Shown here in pieces: positions 1 to 8,293 of a DNA stretch of 16,530 nt. The notes beneath the pieces were generated by a model, which made no database searches, had not been told where the DNA came from, and worked only from the letters and a program-made list of their open reading frames with translations. The number at the start of each line of letters is the position of its first letter. Positions within the stretch are counted from its first letter, which is position 1. The translations under genes were made by a program, and so were the position numbers. Origin of the DNA: Pseudobdellovibrionaceae bacterium (GTDB taxonomy: Bacteria; Bdellovibrionota; Bdellovibrionia; Bdellovibrionales; Bdellovibrionaceae); the NCBI GenBank assembly GCA_014376325.1, contig JACMRP010000109.1, positions 1 to 16,530 of the forward strand, read 5' to 3'.

Positions 1-675
1 AACCGTCGAATCCGCAGTTTTAATCTTATCCATGAGAGAATATAATGACTGCATCGGCTTCGATTTACCGATCATGTTGTCGTATTTGAATCTGTTACCA
101 AGTTCTTTGTTGAGCTCTTTGATGCGATCTTCGCGAGAAGTAATCTCCAAATGCAAAGTCACGATCTCTTGGGCAACCAATTCGCAAACTTCGCAGAAAT
201 GCAGACGATCTTGCTCTTCTAGATATTTGAGTTTGCTGAGGCACTTGTCGATGGTGTCCGCAGACATCCCGAAAGCGGCTAAACGCTCACGAATTTCTTC
301 TAGTCGTGGGGCTGCAGTCTGTTCGCGGAAGAAGCCGGTTGCGACAACCGTACCGACGAAATCATTTTGAATCAGGATCGGGAAGATACCGACGTCGAAA
401 CCAACCATATCCCACTTGCGCAGGCTGTATCGATTTTGCGACGTGCGAAGATCGTCGATCGTTTTGCTGACCATTTCGCCGATGCTGGATTTCGCCGTCT
501 CTTTTTGCATGAGCATCGCGACTGCCGGATTGCTGAACTGAGTTTTCTCTTGATCGAACCCTCTGATTTGGCCGCATTCATCTGTAAAGATGACGTCGAT
601 GTTCCACCAAGCGCCCAAAATTTGTTTGAGCTTACGAATCACGTGTATGTGTTCAAACTCGTCCCAATTGATCAT
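1..675 (-). CDS. PocR-domain sigma-54-dependent transcriptional activator (N-terminal part, partial)
   Basis: The minus-strand frame from ATG at 675 stays open for 225 codons to the left edge, so the C-terminal part is missing. The start has a good ribosome binding site (AAAAGGAG, about 9 nt upstream). Residues about 10-175 look like a PocR ligand-sensing domain, with short motifs NPAVAMLMQK, FDVGIFPILIQNDFVGTV and CEVCELVAQEI. A helical linker (about 175-198) follows. From residue 201 the sequence MIGKSKPMQSLYSLMDKI is the typical entry to the AAA+ domain of NtrC-type activators. In this family the AAA+ domain remodels sigma-54 RNA polymerase, and the N-terminal domain senses a signal, often a small metabolite or a change in metal or redox state. 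The ligand is not evident here. The Walker A motif, GAFTGA loop and HTH would lie outside the window. It is separated from msbA by 133 bp and probably has its own promoter. Confidence 0.85.
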   Translation of the reverse strand, partial: MINWDEFEHIHVIRKLKQILGAWWNIDVIFTDECGQIRGFDQEKTQFSNPAVAMLMQKETAKSSIGEMVSKTIDDLRTSQNRYSLRKWDMVGFDVGIFPILIQNDFVGTVVATGFFREQTAAPRLEEIRERLAAFGMSADTIDKCLSKLKYLEEQDRLHFCEVCELVAQEIVTLHLEITSREDRIKELNKELGNRFKYDNMIGKSKPMQSLYSLMDKIKTADSTV

Positions 676-808
676 ATTCTAGACTCCTTTTAGTAACTGT
701 CTAAGCTTTCAACTTTAATATCGTCAAAAGATTGGACAAACTTAATGGGTCTCTGTCTAAAAGTTGCACTAACCGGACGATGGCCCTGTAATTGTTTGTG
801 GCAGGCGC
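676..808. other. Intergenic region upstream of the PocR regulator
   Basis: This 133-bp gap lies between the end of msbA and the start of the regulator gene. It probably holds the regulator promoter, but I see no convincing -35/-10 pair: TTGACG with 17-bp spacing ends in a poor -10 (TTAGAC). The 8-mer CTGTCTAA occurs twice in the same orientation (697-704 and 753-760), 56 bp apart. No U-tracted hairpin follows the msbA stop. Confidence 0.5.
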
Positions 809-2530
809 CTATATACGGTGCTGAAGAGTGTAGAAGCGGTGGTATTCGCCTTTCGACTCGACCAATTGCTGGTGAGTTCCGATTTCCATGATGCGTCCGC
901 CTTTAAGCACGACGATTTTATCGGAGCTTTGAATTGTCGAAAGCCTATGCGCAATGATGAGCGCCGTACGACCCTGCATCAAGTAATCAAGCCCCTTCTG
1001 TACTTCGATCTCGCTAGCGGTATCGAGCGCGCTCGTCGCTTCATCAAGGATCAATAGCGGTGCATCTTTGAATAGTGCGCGAGCTATGCTGATGCGTTGC
1101 TTTTCGCCGCCAGAAAGTAAATTTCCGCGGTCACCGACCCGGCTGGTGTAGTTGATCGGCATTTTCATGATGAAGTCATGCGCATTCGCTAGCTTCGCCA
1201 TCGCGGGGACGTCTTCGATTTTGCGGGTGAAGTCGCCGGCCTGGATATTTCGCTCAATCGTGTCGCTGAATAAAAAGACGTCCTGATTCACGAGCGCGAT
1301 ATTTTTCCGGAGGTCCTGCAGATTGATATCAAGGATGTTGATGTTGTCGATCAAGATCGTGCCTTCGGTCGCATCAAAGAAACGCTCTAGCAAATTTACG
1401 ATGGTCGATTTTCCGCTGCCGCTTTCGCCGACCAAGGCGACTTTTTCGCCACGACGGATGGTCAAGTTAATGCTGTTCAGGATCCGGTCTTTTCCGTACG
1501 AGAACGAAACGTTTTTGTAGGTGATCGTCTGCCAATTCTTCGGAAAGGGTAAATTTTTGGCACTTTCGGTAACGACCTGTGGATCGTCAATGATCGAATA
1601 CACGCGTTGTGCAGAAACGATGACTTCTTGGATCCGCACGTAGCTTTCCTGAAACTTTTTAATAGGCTGATTTGCCGCCATTAAAGTCGTGATGAAGACG
1701 ACGAATTCACCAGCGGTGGCGCGACCGTTTGCGATTTCGTTAGCGACAAACAACAAAATTCCTAAGATTAACAGCGATGCGATGAACTCGGTGACGGGGC
1801 TCATGATTTCGATGCGTGAGTGAATCTTTTTACGAAGTGCCAGGTAGTCGCCTGATTCAGTGACTAATTTCTCTGCCATGACCTGTTCTAGATTGAAAGA
1901 CTGAATCACGCGAACGCCGTCTAAGGATTCTTTGATCGTCGAAGTCATTCGTTCTAAAGTTTCTTGCCCGCGCGGAAGGTATTTTCGGAGACTGCGAGAA
2001 ATATTTCTTTGAAAGATGCCAACGATCGGCACCGCAATCAACAACACCAACGTAAGACGCCAGTTTTTACTGACCAGCAAATAAATAAAATATGAAAGCA
2101 GCAAGGGTTGGCAAAAAATATCCGCAACCATTCGGAGTCCATCTTGGATAACACGGATGTCATTCAGGATGCGCGAGATCAACCCGCCAGAGCCGGATGC
2201 GAAGTTGTTATGGAAGGTAAGGGTCAGGTTCATGAACTTGCGCTGTAGCTTTTGCCGAATATTTTGCGTCACGCATTCCGCAACGTAGTTCATCAAATAT
2301 ATGTAGTAGTAACGACTGACGCCCGCAACTGCCGCCAGGATCACAAGCGTAATCGCCGTCTGGGTAGCCTGGTCAGTTTGTTTTACACTCAGACTGTCGA
2401 TGAGACCTTGAAGGCCCTTGATCATTGTCCCGTAACTAAGCGCATAACAGATCGCTGCAAAGGCGACGACGTAAACCGTTTTGCGATACGGCTTCAGTTC
2501 TTTAATGATCCTAGAAATCTCTGACTTCAT
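809..2530 (-). CDS. msbA: MsbA-type lipid A/lipid ABC exporter (fused TMD-NBD half transporter)
   Basis: At 573 aa this matches the usual size (E. coli MsbA is 582). It would work as an inner-membrane homodimer flipping lipid A-core or a related lipid to the outer leaflet using ATP. Hydrophobic segments at about 17-40, 58-80, 138-175 and 245-280 form the six-helix exporter domain. The nucleotide-binding domain has Walker A GESGSGKST (368-376), Q-loop NQDVFLF (415-421), signature LSGGE (472-476), Walker B LLILDEA (492-498) with the catalytic Glu, and the H-loop His528. All ATPase motifs look intact. The ATG lies 3 nt after the uvrA stop with only a weak purine stretch (AGAG) before it, so translation is likely coupled. 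It is the last gene of the pbp1A-uvrA-msbA run. The family also includes drug and peptide exporters, so the exact substrate is inferred. Confidence 0.88.
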   Translation of the reverse strand: MKSEISRIIKELKPYRKTVYVVAFAAICYALSYGTMIKGLQGLIDSLSVKQTDQATQTAITLVILAAVAGVSRYYYIYLMNYVAECVTQNIRQKLQRKFMNLTLTFHNNFASGSGGLISRILNDIRVIQDGLRMVADIFCQPLLLSYFIYLLVSKNWRLTLVLLIAVPIVGIFQRNISRSLRKYLPRGQETLERMTSTIKESLDGVRVIQSFNLEQVMAEKLVTESGDYLALRKKIHSRIEIMSPVTEFIASLLILGILLFVANEIANGRATAGEFVVFITTLMAANQPIKKFQESYVRIQEVIVSAQRVYSIIDDPQVVTESAKNLPFPKNWQTITYKNVSFSYGKDRILNSINLTIRRGEKVALVGESGSGKSTIVNLLERFFDATEGTILIDNINILDINLQDLRKNIALVNQDVFLFSDTIERNIQAGDFTRKIEDVPAMAKLANAHDFIMKMPINYTSRVGDRGNLLSGGEKQRISIARALFKDAPLLILDEATSALDTASEIEVQKGLDYLMQGRTALIIAHRLSTIQSSDKIVVLKGGRIMEIGTHQQLVESKGEYHRFYTLQHRI

Positions 2531-2533
2531 TCT

Positions 2534-5488
2534 CTATTTTTTCCGGACCGTGTCTTTAACGGTGTATTCTTGAATGTAGCGCTTTAAATACTGGCCGGTC
2601 AGACTCTTCTTTTCTTCCATGATCTGTTCCGGAGTGCCTTGCGCTACGATATTTCCGCCTTTTTTGCCTGCTTCGGGGCCAAGGTCAATCACGTAATCGG
2701 AGCCGCGAATGACATCTTGGTTGTGCTCAACCACGATGACGCTGCCGCCAGCATCTATTAGTTTATTCAGCACGTTCATCAGCAAATTGACTTCGCGGAA
2801 ATGCAATCCCGTGGTTGGTTCATCAAGAATATACAACGTCGCTTTTTGGCTGACGCTAGAAAGCTCTTTCGCGATTTTTAAGCGCTGCGATTCGCCGCCG
2901 CTCAAACTGTTGGCCGGCTGGCCGAGCTGCAAATAATCAAGGCCCACTTCTTTTAGGACGCTAAGAGGTTTTCGAATATTCGGGTGAGCCACGAAGAAGC
3001 CCATCGCTTCTTGCACCGTCATCGATAAGATCTCGAAGACGTTTTTGCCTTTGTACTGAACTTCTAAAATCTCTGGTCGGTACTTTTTGCTGTCGCAAAC
3101 ATCGCAAGGGATAATGACGTTATCCATAAACTGCATGTCGATCTCTTCAAAGCCCGTGCCTTTGCACGAAGGGCAACGGCCCCCATCGACATTCAAACTG
3201 AATGTCCCAGGAGTATAACCCCGGGCCTGAGACTCCGGTGTCGACGCCATAATGTTTCGGATAAGATCGAAGGCTTTTAAATAAGTAATGGGTGAACTTC
3301 GTGCCGACTTACCGATTGCCGACTGATCGATCAGCAAAACATTCTTAATGTTATCGACGCCTTCAATAGATTTGAACTCTTGAGCCGGTAAAAACTCGAT
3401 ATCCAGTTCGCGAGCGAGTGCGGGATACAAAGTTTTAGATATCAATGTCGATTTGCCAGAACCGCTGACACCGGTCACGGTGACCAATCGGTTCAGCGGG
3501 AAGATCACATCAACATCGCGAAGATTGTGTCCCTTCGCTCCGGTCAGGGTGATTTTGAATTTGTAGTTTTCTAGATCCACAGGACGAACTTCGCGTTCAA
3601 CCCAAGTTTTATTCGGCAGAAGAAACGGAACCGTCACTGAATTTTTGCTTTTATAAAAATCTTCGGTCGGGCCAGAGTAAATGACTTCTCCACCGAGATA
3701 TCCAGATCCCGGACCCATTTCGATAATGTTCTGACTGTTTTTGATCACGTCGTGATCGTGTTCAACGATTACGAGCGTATTGCCGAGGTCTTTGAGGTCC
3801 TTCAAGATTTCGATCAGTCGATCGTTATCGCGGGGATGCAAGCCAACCGTAGGTTCGTCTAGAACATACAAAGTCTGCGAAAGTCCCATACCTAACTGAT
3901 TCGCCAGAATCAATCGTTGGTATTCGCCACCGGATAACGTGCGGGTTTCGCGGCTGAGCGATAGGTAATGCACGCCAACTCGAATTAAAAAATCCAAGCG
4001 GGCGCGGATTTGCTTAAGGACTTCGCCCGATACCTCGACCTGATGGGGTCGCAGATCTAATTTTTTAAACAGTTCGCAAAGATCCTCAATTGTCTTCGAT
4101 GACATATCTTGAATATTTGTGCCGTCGATGAATACGTTGAGCGCTTCTTTACGAAGACGTGCCCCTTTGCAATCTGGACACAGGAAAGGACTGCGGAAAC
4201 GGGAAATAAAAACCCGTACGTGCATCTTGTATTTGATCTGATCAAGATACTCGAACAAACCTTTTACTCCGAAAAAATCTTTGTTGCCGTCCCAAATGGT
4301 TTGACGCTGTTCTTTGGGAAGATCCTTCCAAGGCATGTGCGGATCGATCTTTGCTTTCTTAACGTAAGCCAGAAGCTGACGTTTTTCGTGCGCGGCACTA
4401 GGCATCGTAAAGGGATTCAGCGCGCCCGAAGCCAAACTTAAATTCGGATTTGGAACGACTTTCTTTTCATCGATTTCCAGAATGTTGCCAAATCCTTTGC
4501 AAGTCGGGCAAGCGCCAATCGGACTGTTGAAACTGAACAAAGCCGAAGTCAGTGGCGGCGGAGTGTAGTTACAAATCGGGCAAGAGGCTTCTTCGCTCAT
4601 TTGCAGCTTTTCGCCATCGGTTGTCACAATGTTAGCGCGACGAGAAATAACATTGGTATTATATTTTATGCTCGCATCGTACGCTTGGGTCATGGAATCC
4701 CCAATGCGGCCCTTTTCGTCTTCGTTAAACGACAAACGATCGATAACTAGGAAAAAACGCTCTTTGGGCAAACCTTTTTTGAGTGCGGCCGATTCGCTGA
4801 TTTCAATGACGTCGCCGAGTTCTTCTTTCAGAATAGTAGAGCCTGGCTCAGACAAAACACTGACGGTGGTTTTCTTGTCCGCGGGAATTGCTTTTTTCTT
4901 AGATTTTTTTTCGTTCTTTTCTTTAGCGGCGGCCTTTGCTTCTTTCGGAATATAGATACGAAGATAGCCATCTTGCAAAAGCAAAGAGTGGAGCTTTATA
5001 CCTTCGGCCACGCGGCCATCCGCGGTGATTTCGACTAAAATGTAGCCACGTTTGCCAGCGAAGAATTTGACGACCTTGTCGGTAGCTTCGCCAACACTCT
5101 CTTTTTCGCAAGGAACGTGATGAGTCGGGCAGAAGGGCACACCGATTTTTTCAAACAGCAACCGAAGATAGTCGATGACTTCCGTGGTGGTACCCACGGT
5201 CGAGCGACTGCTCTTCACCGAATTTTTTTGCTCAATAGAAATGGCGGGGGGAATATTTGTAATGCCTTCGATATCTGGCTTCGGTGCTTTATTCAAAAAC
5301 TGTCTGGCGTAGTTCGACATGCTCTCAATAAAACGACGTTGGCCTTCAGCAAAAAGTGTCTCAAAAGCTAAGGAGCTTTTTCCAGAACCAGAAGGTCCAC
5401 AAACCACCGTCAGTTGTCCGACAGGAATTTTGACTTCAATGTTCTTAAGATTATTTTGCTTCACCCCCCATAGGTGAATCTCTTTCAA
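2534..5488 (-). CDS. uvrA: Excinuclease ABC subunit A (UvrA)
   Basis: UvrA is the damage-recognition ATPase of nucleotide excision repair: a cytoplasmic dimer that binds distorted DNA and loads UvrB. Two ABC modules are visible: Walker A GPSGSGKSS (31-39), signature LSGGE (518-522) and Walker B VLDEP (542-546), then Walker A GVSGSGKST (673-681), signature LSGGE (862-866) and Walker B ILDEP (887-891). Two C4 zinc modules have Cys303/306/327/330 and Cys772/775/795/798. The UvrB-binding region (about 130-300) is present, so this is not a short UvrA2-type protein. At 984 aa it is about 44 longer than E. coli UvrA, partly from a Lys/Ala-rich insert at about 182-207. The start is TTG at 5488. It aligns with the usual UvrA N-terminus, has AAGAGGA 9 nt upstream, and shares bases with the pbp1A TGA (TTGA), which suggests coupled translation. 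Confidence 0.97.
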   Translation of the reverse strand: MKEIHLWGVKQNNLKNIEVKIPVGQLTVVCGPSGSGKSSLAFETLFAEGQRRFIESMSNYARQFLNKAPKPDIEGITNIPPAISIEQKNSVKSSRSTVGTTTEVIDYLRLLFEKIGVPFCPTHHVPCEKESVGEATDKVVKFFAGKRGYILVEITADGRVAEGIKLHSLLLQDGYLRIYIPKEAKAAAKEKNEKKSKKKAIPADKKTTVSVLSEPGSTILKEELGDVIEISESAALKKGLPKERFFLVIDRLSFNEDEKGRIGDSMTQAYDASIKYNTNVISRRANIVTTDGEKLQMSEEASCPICNYTPPPLTSALFSFNSPIGACPTCKGFGNILEIDEKKVVPNPNLSLASGALNPFTMPSAAHEKRQLLAYVKKAKIDPHMPWKDLPKEQRQTIWDGNKDFFGVKGLFEYLDQIKYKMHVRVFISRFRSPFLCPDCKGARLRKEALNVFIDGTNIQDMSSKTIEDLCELFKKLDLRPHQVEVSGEVLKQIRARLDFLIRVGVHYLSLSRETRTLSGGEYQRLILANQLGMGLSQTLYVLDEPTVGLHPRDNDRLIEILKDLKDLGNTLVIVEHDHDVIKNSQNIIEMGPGSGYLGGEVIYSGPTEDFYKSKNSVTVPFLLPNKTWVEREVRPVDLENYKFKITLTGAKGHNLRDVDVIFPLNRLVTVTGVSGSGKSTLISKTLYPALARELDIEFLPAQEFKSIEGVDNIKNVLLIDQSAIGKSARSSPITYLKAFDLIRNIMASTPESQARGYTPGTFSLNVDGGRCPSCKGTGFEEIDMQFMDNVIIPCDVCDSKKYRPEILEVQYKGKNVFEILSMTVQEAMGFFVAHPNIRKPLSVLKEVGLDYLQLGQPANSLSGGESQRLKIAKELSSVSQKATLYILDEPTTGLHFREVNLLMNVLNKLIDAGGSVIVVEHNQDVIRGSDYVIDLGPEAGKKGGNIVAQGTPEQIMEEKKSLTGQYLKRYIQEYTVKDTVRKK

Positions 5489-8163
5489 TTAGACAAATCC
5501 TCTTTTAAAAAATCAGTAGCTTCTTCTGATTTGCTCGAAGCCGCTGTTGGTTCAGTACCCTCAGCGAAGGCTTGTCTAACGGCGTTCTTAGTCGCCGCAC
5601 TGGCAAGTCTTCCGGTATCGCCATCGATACTGGCAAAAACGATACCCTCTGGGACAGGGAATGTCATCTGCGGAAGACCTTCATGCGCGGCTTTCATGTA
5701 CTCGCTCCAAATTGGAAGTGCGGCGCGTCCACCGACCTCGCCTTTTCCGATACTTCGCTCTTTGTCGAAGCCGACCCATACGCCGGTGACAATTTGCGGG
5801 GTGTAACCGATAAACCACGCGTCATAGTAACCGTTCGTGGTTCCGGTTTTACCGGCAACTTCGCGTCCAACCATGCGGGCGCGGCCACCTGTTCCGTTCT
5901 TGTCTTCCACAACGCCCCTGAGCAGGGTCGTCATGATGTAAGCCGTCTGTGGTTTTACCAATTGCTCTTTATCATCGAAATAAAAATTAAAATCGGGGCG
6001 TCTCTTTTTCTCTTCCAGCATTTGTTCTGGGGTCAGATTTTTAATTTTTTCTAGGAAAGCCGTGCGGCGATCATCGAATTGTTTATCAATTTCTGAAATC
6101 TCTTTGTTGAAACGCACGTCCAGGCTGGTAGCGTCGGCGATCTTTTGTCCGCCGTGATCTTCTACCTTGTGTATAATTACAGGGCGCAAGCGCTTGCCGA
6201 GTCTTCCAAATTCTCCGAAAACTTTGGTCATTTCGTAGAGTGTTACGCTGCTCGAACCAAGGACCAAGGTAAAATCTGGATTCAGCGGACTAAAGATACC
6301 AAGTCTTTTCGCATAGTCGGTTGCCCAAGGGACTCCCACGTCTTCGATCACCTTGACTGCAGGAATATTCAAAGATTTTACGAGTGCGTTTCTGAAAGTG
6401 ATTTCACCACCGAAGTTTTTGCCGTGATTGGAAGGCTTCCAAACTTTGGCTTCTTCTTGGCCTTCATCATCATTTTTTTCTTTCGCTTCATCTTCGAAAA
6501 CGACTGGAGCATCCATGATAGGACTTGCGGGAGTAAAGCCTTTATCTAACGCCGAAGCATAGACGATGGCCTTAAACGAAGAACCAGTTTGTCGCGCTGC
6601 CTGAAGGGCGCGATTGAATTCATTGCGTGCAAAACTGTAGCCGCCAACCATCGCTAAAACATCCTGAGTCTGTTCGTCGAACGAAATCAGCGAACCTTCC
6701 ACGATCGGCTCTTGATCCAATTCCAGAGATAAAAACTTATTAAAGTCTGGAAGATTGGTTGGAGTTACCGTGCCGGGCTTTTTGTTTTTAACAAGTCCGC
6801 TGAGGCGATTCGAAGTGAACGTATCGCCCGCAACCCTAACCAGAATCACGTCTCCGGCCTTCAGTGCTTCGGAAGGTTTTCGTATAGGATCATATTCAGA
6901 TTTCTTTTCAGAGTTCGGCTTGCGGGCCCAGCTCATAGTTTCTAAATCGATCAAGCCGCGTGCATCGGCAACCCGAACGTAAACAAGTCCAACCTGGTCG
7001 TCGACTTTTTCGACTAAAGCTTCGGCGGACAATCCGATCTTTAGGTAGCTCGGCATGTTCTTAAAAGCATTCGGATCTTTCGAAGGTTCAATCTCTGCAA
7101 ACTTACCTTCGACCGTGATGATTCGCACCGGAGTAGAATCCGAAACCAACTTTTTTCGACCGTCGATTAAAAACTTTTCGATCTCTTCCTTAGTAGTAAA
7201 CTGCTTTAGCGGTCCACGGAATCCCTGGCGCTTGTCAAGTTCCTTTAAACCATTGACGACGGAATCTTGCGCCGTCTTTTGTTTTTCGATATCGAGGCTC
7301 GTGTAAATGCGCAGCCCCTTATCCAACACTTGGTCTTCGCCCAATTGTGCTACCAACTGCTGACGGACAGTTTCTAAGAAAAAGGCCGCGTACTGCTCGT
7401 AATTTTCACGGACGTAAACTTTTACCGGCTCTTTGATTGCCGCCTCGGCTTCTGCCTTCGTGACAAACCCGAGTTCGGCCATACGATGCAGAGTATACAC
7501 CTGACGCTCTTTAGCGCGCGTCGGATTAGAGACCGGAGAATAGCGTGTCGGCGCTTGCGGAAGTCCCGCTAAGATCGCCATTTCTGCTAAGGTCAGTTTC
7601 TCTGCAGGCTTGTGATAATACGTCTGCGAAGCCACTTCGATTCCGTGCGCGCCTTGGCCGAAATAAATTTCGTTCAAGTACAAATAAAGAATCTCTTCTT
7701 TTTTAAGATTTTCTTCCATCTGTTGAGCCAGCATCGCCTCGCGTACTTTGCGAAGCAGGGTTTTTTCTGGATTTTTTAGCAGCAAGGTTTTTGCTAGCTG
7801 TTGCGTGATCGTCGATCCGCCTTGAACCGTGCGTCCCGCACGAATGTTCGCAATGGTCGCGCGTAATATCGCGGTGTAGTTGATTCCCTTATGCTGGAAG
7901 AACTCTCCGTCCTCGGCCGCTAGGAAAGATTGAACGAGGTGCTTCGGAATTTTTTCGTAAGGAAGCAGGGTGCGGCGTTCGCGAAAGAATTCACCGATTT
8001 TTTTATTATTGCGATCATAAACTTCGCTCACTAAAAGCGGTTCGTAATCTTGAACGGTGATCAATTTTGGAAGACTAGATTTGATCGAATGAAAAGTAGC
8101 GTAGGCACCGATTGCGCCCAAAACAGCGAGAGCGACGCAGGCAATAATGATCTTTTTCAGCAC
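5485..8163 (-). CDS. mrcA: Class A penicillin-binding protein 1a (bifunctional glycosyltransferase/transpeptidase)
   Basis: It polymerises and cross-links peptidoglycan, anchored in the inner membrane with its domains in the periplasm. Numbering is from the GTG at 8163 (892 aa; E. coli PBP1a is 850). A short basic N-terminus and one TM helix (about 4-24) come first. The GT51 domain has EDGEFFQHKG (catalytic Glu84), GGSTITQQLAKT and LNEIYFGQGAHGIE. A linker/OB-like region spans about 345-485. The transpeptidase motifs are SSFK (Ser528-Lys531), SLN (597-599) and KTGT (772-775), all intact. The open frame extends 14 codons further to a TTG at 8205. I chose the GTG because AAGGAG (8172-8177) lies 8 nt before it and because it gives a normal short cytoplasmic tail. 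An acidic insert (about 557-573) and a charged insert (about 690-735) interrupt the transpeptidase domain. The C-terminal tail is low-complexity and acidic. It is first in the pbp1A-uvrA-msbA run. Confidence 0.95.
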   Translation of the reverse strand: MLKKIIIACVALAVLGAIGAYATFHSIKSSLPKLITVQDYEPLLVSEVYDRNNKKIGEFFRERRTLLPYEKIPKHLVQSFLAAEDGEFFQHKGINYTAILRATIANIRAGRTVQGGSTITQQLAKTLLLKNPEKTLLRKVREAMLAQQMEENLKKEEILYLYLNEIYFGQGAHGIEVASQTYYHKPAEKLTLAEMAILAGLPQAPTRYSPVSNPTRAKERQVYTLHRMAELGFVTKAEAEAAIKEPVKVYVRENYEQYAAFFLETVRQQLVAQLGEDQVLDKGLRIYTSLDIEKQKTAQDSVVNGLKELDKRQGFRGPLKQFTTKEEIEKFLIDGRKKLVSDSTPVRIITVEGKFAEIEPSKDPNAFKNMPSYLKIGLSAEALVEKVDDQVGLVYVRVADARGLIDLETMSWARKPNSEKKSEYDPIRKPSEALKAGDVILVRVAGDTFTSNRLSGLVKNKKPGTVTPTNLPDFNKFLSLELDQEPIVEGSLISFDEQTQDVLAMVGGYSFARNEFNRALQAARQTGSSFKAIVYASALDKGFTPASPIMDAPVVFEDEAKEKNDDEGQEEAKVWKPSNHGKNFGGEITFRNALVKSLNIPAVKVIEDVGVPWATDYAKRLGIFSPLNPDFTLVLGSSSVTLYEMTKVFGEFGRLGKRLRPVIIHKVEDHGGQKIADATSLDVRFNKEISEIDKQFDDRRTAFLEKIKNLTPEQMLEEKKRRPDFNFYFDDKEQLVKPQTAYIMTTLLRGVVEDKNGTGGRARMVGREVAGKTGTTNGYYDAWFIGYTPQIVTGVWVGFDKERSIGKGEVGGRAALPIWSEYMKAAHEGLPQMTFPVPEGIVFASIDGDTGRLASAATKNAVRQAFAEGTEPTAASSKSEEATDFLKEDLSN

Positions 8164-8171
8164 AGTGGAGG

Positions 8172-8177
8172 CTCCTT
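8172..8177 (-). promoter_or_regulatory. Ribosome binding site deciding the pbp1A start
   Basis: AAGGAG on the minus strand, 8 nt before the GTG at 8163. No comparable site serves the upstream TTG at 8205. Confidence 0.75.
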
Positions 8178-8207
8178 CGGAAAATCCATTTTTCCCAATG
8201 AGCAAAT

Positions 8208-8236
8208 AGTTTATCAGTGCAAAATGTGAGGGTCTA
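8208..8236 (-). promoter_or_regulatory. Candidate sigma-70-type promoter for pbp1A-uvrA-msbA
   Basis: On the minus strand, TAGACC (8236-8231) and TAAACT (8213-8208) are spaced by 17 bp. Each matches its consensus hexamer at four of six positions. The -35 hexamer overlaps one arm (8228-8234) of an inverted repeat. The predicted transcript would start near 8200, about 40 nt upstream of the GTG start codon. This is only a sequence match. Confidence 0.3.
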
Positions 8237-8252
8237 GCAATGCTTGCGCGGA

Positions 8253-8281
8253 CCCTCCGCTAAGTCGAGCTAGCCGGAGGG
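8253..8281 (-). terminator. GC-rich hairpin after the Cys-rich coiled-coil gene (possible terminator)
   Basis: The arms CCCTCCG (8253-8259) and CGGAGGG (8275-8281) pair perfectly. Three further pairs (CTA/TAG) form after a one-base bulge. It begins 13 bp after the minus-strand stop at 8294. No T-tract follows on either strand, so it is not a textbook intrinsic terminator. It may be Rho-assisted, an mRNA 3'-end stabiliser, or part of the pbp1A leader. Confidence 0.4.
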
Positions 8282-8293
8282 CGGGGAGAGTTA

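Noticed and set aside
32..693. Two long plus-strand open frames (32-370 and 367-693)
   Set aside because: They lie antisense to the PocR regulator, whose frame has a good ribosome binding site and recognisable domains. They have no sensible composition.
781..797. Sigma-54-like promoter TGGCCC-N5-TTGTT on the plus strand
   Set aside because: It lacks the GC of the -12 element (GT instead) and would read antisense into msbA; no gene follows.
5572..6054. A 160-codon plus-strand open frame
   Set aside because: Antisense to the conserved transpeptidase domain of pbp1A; no ribosome binding site and no family resemblance.
8164..8205. Using the TTG at 8205 as the pbp1A start
   Set aside because: It has no good ribosome binding site and adds 14 residues not expected before the TM anchor; the GTG at 8163 has AAGGAG at 8 nt.
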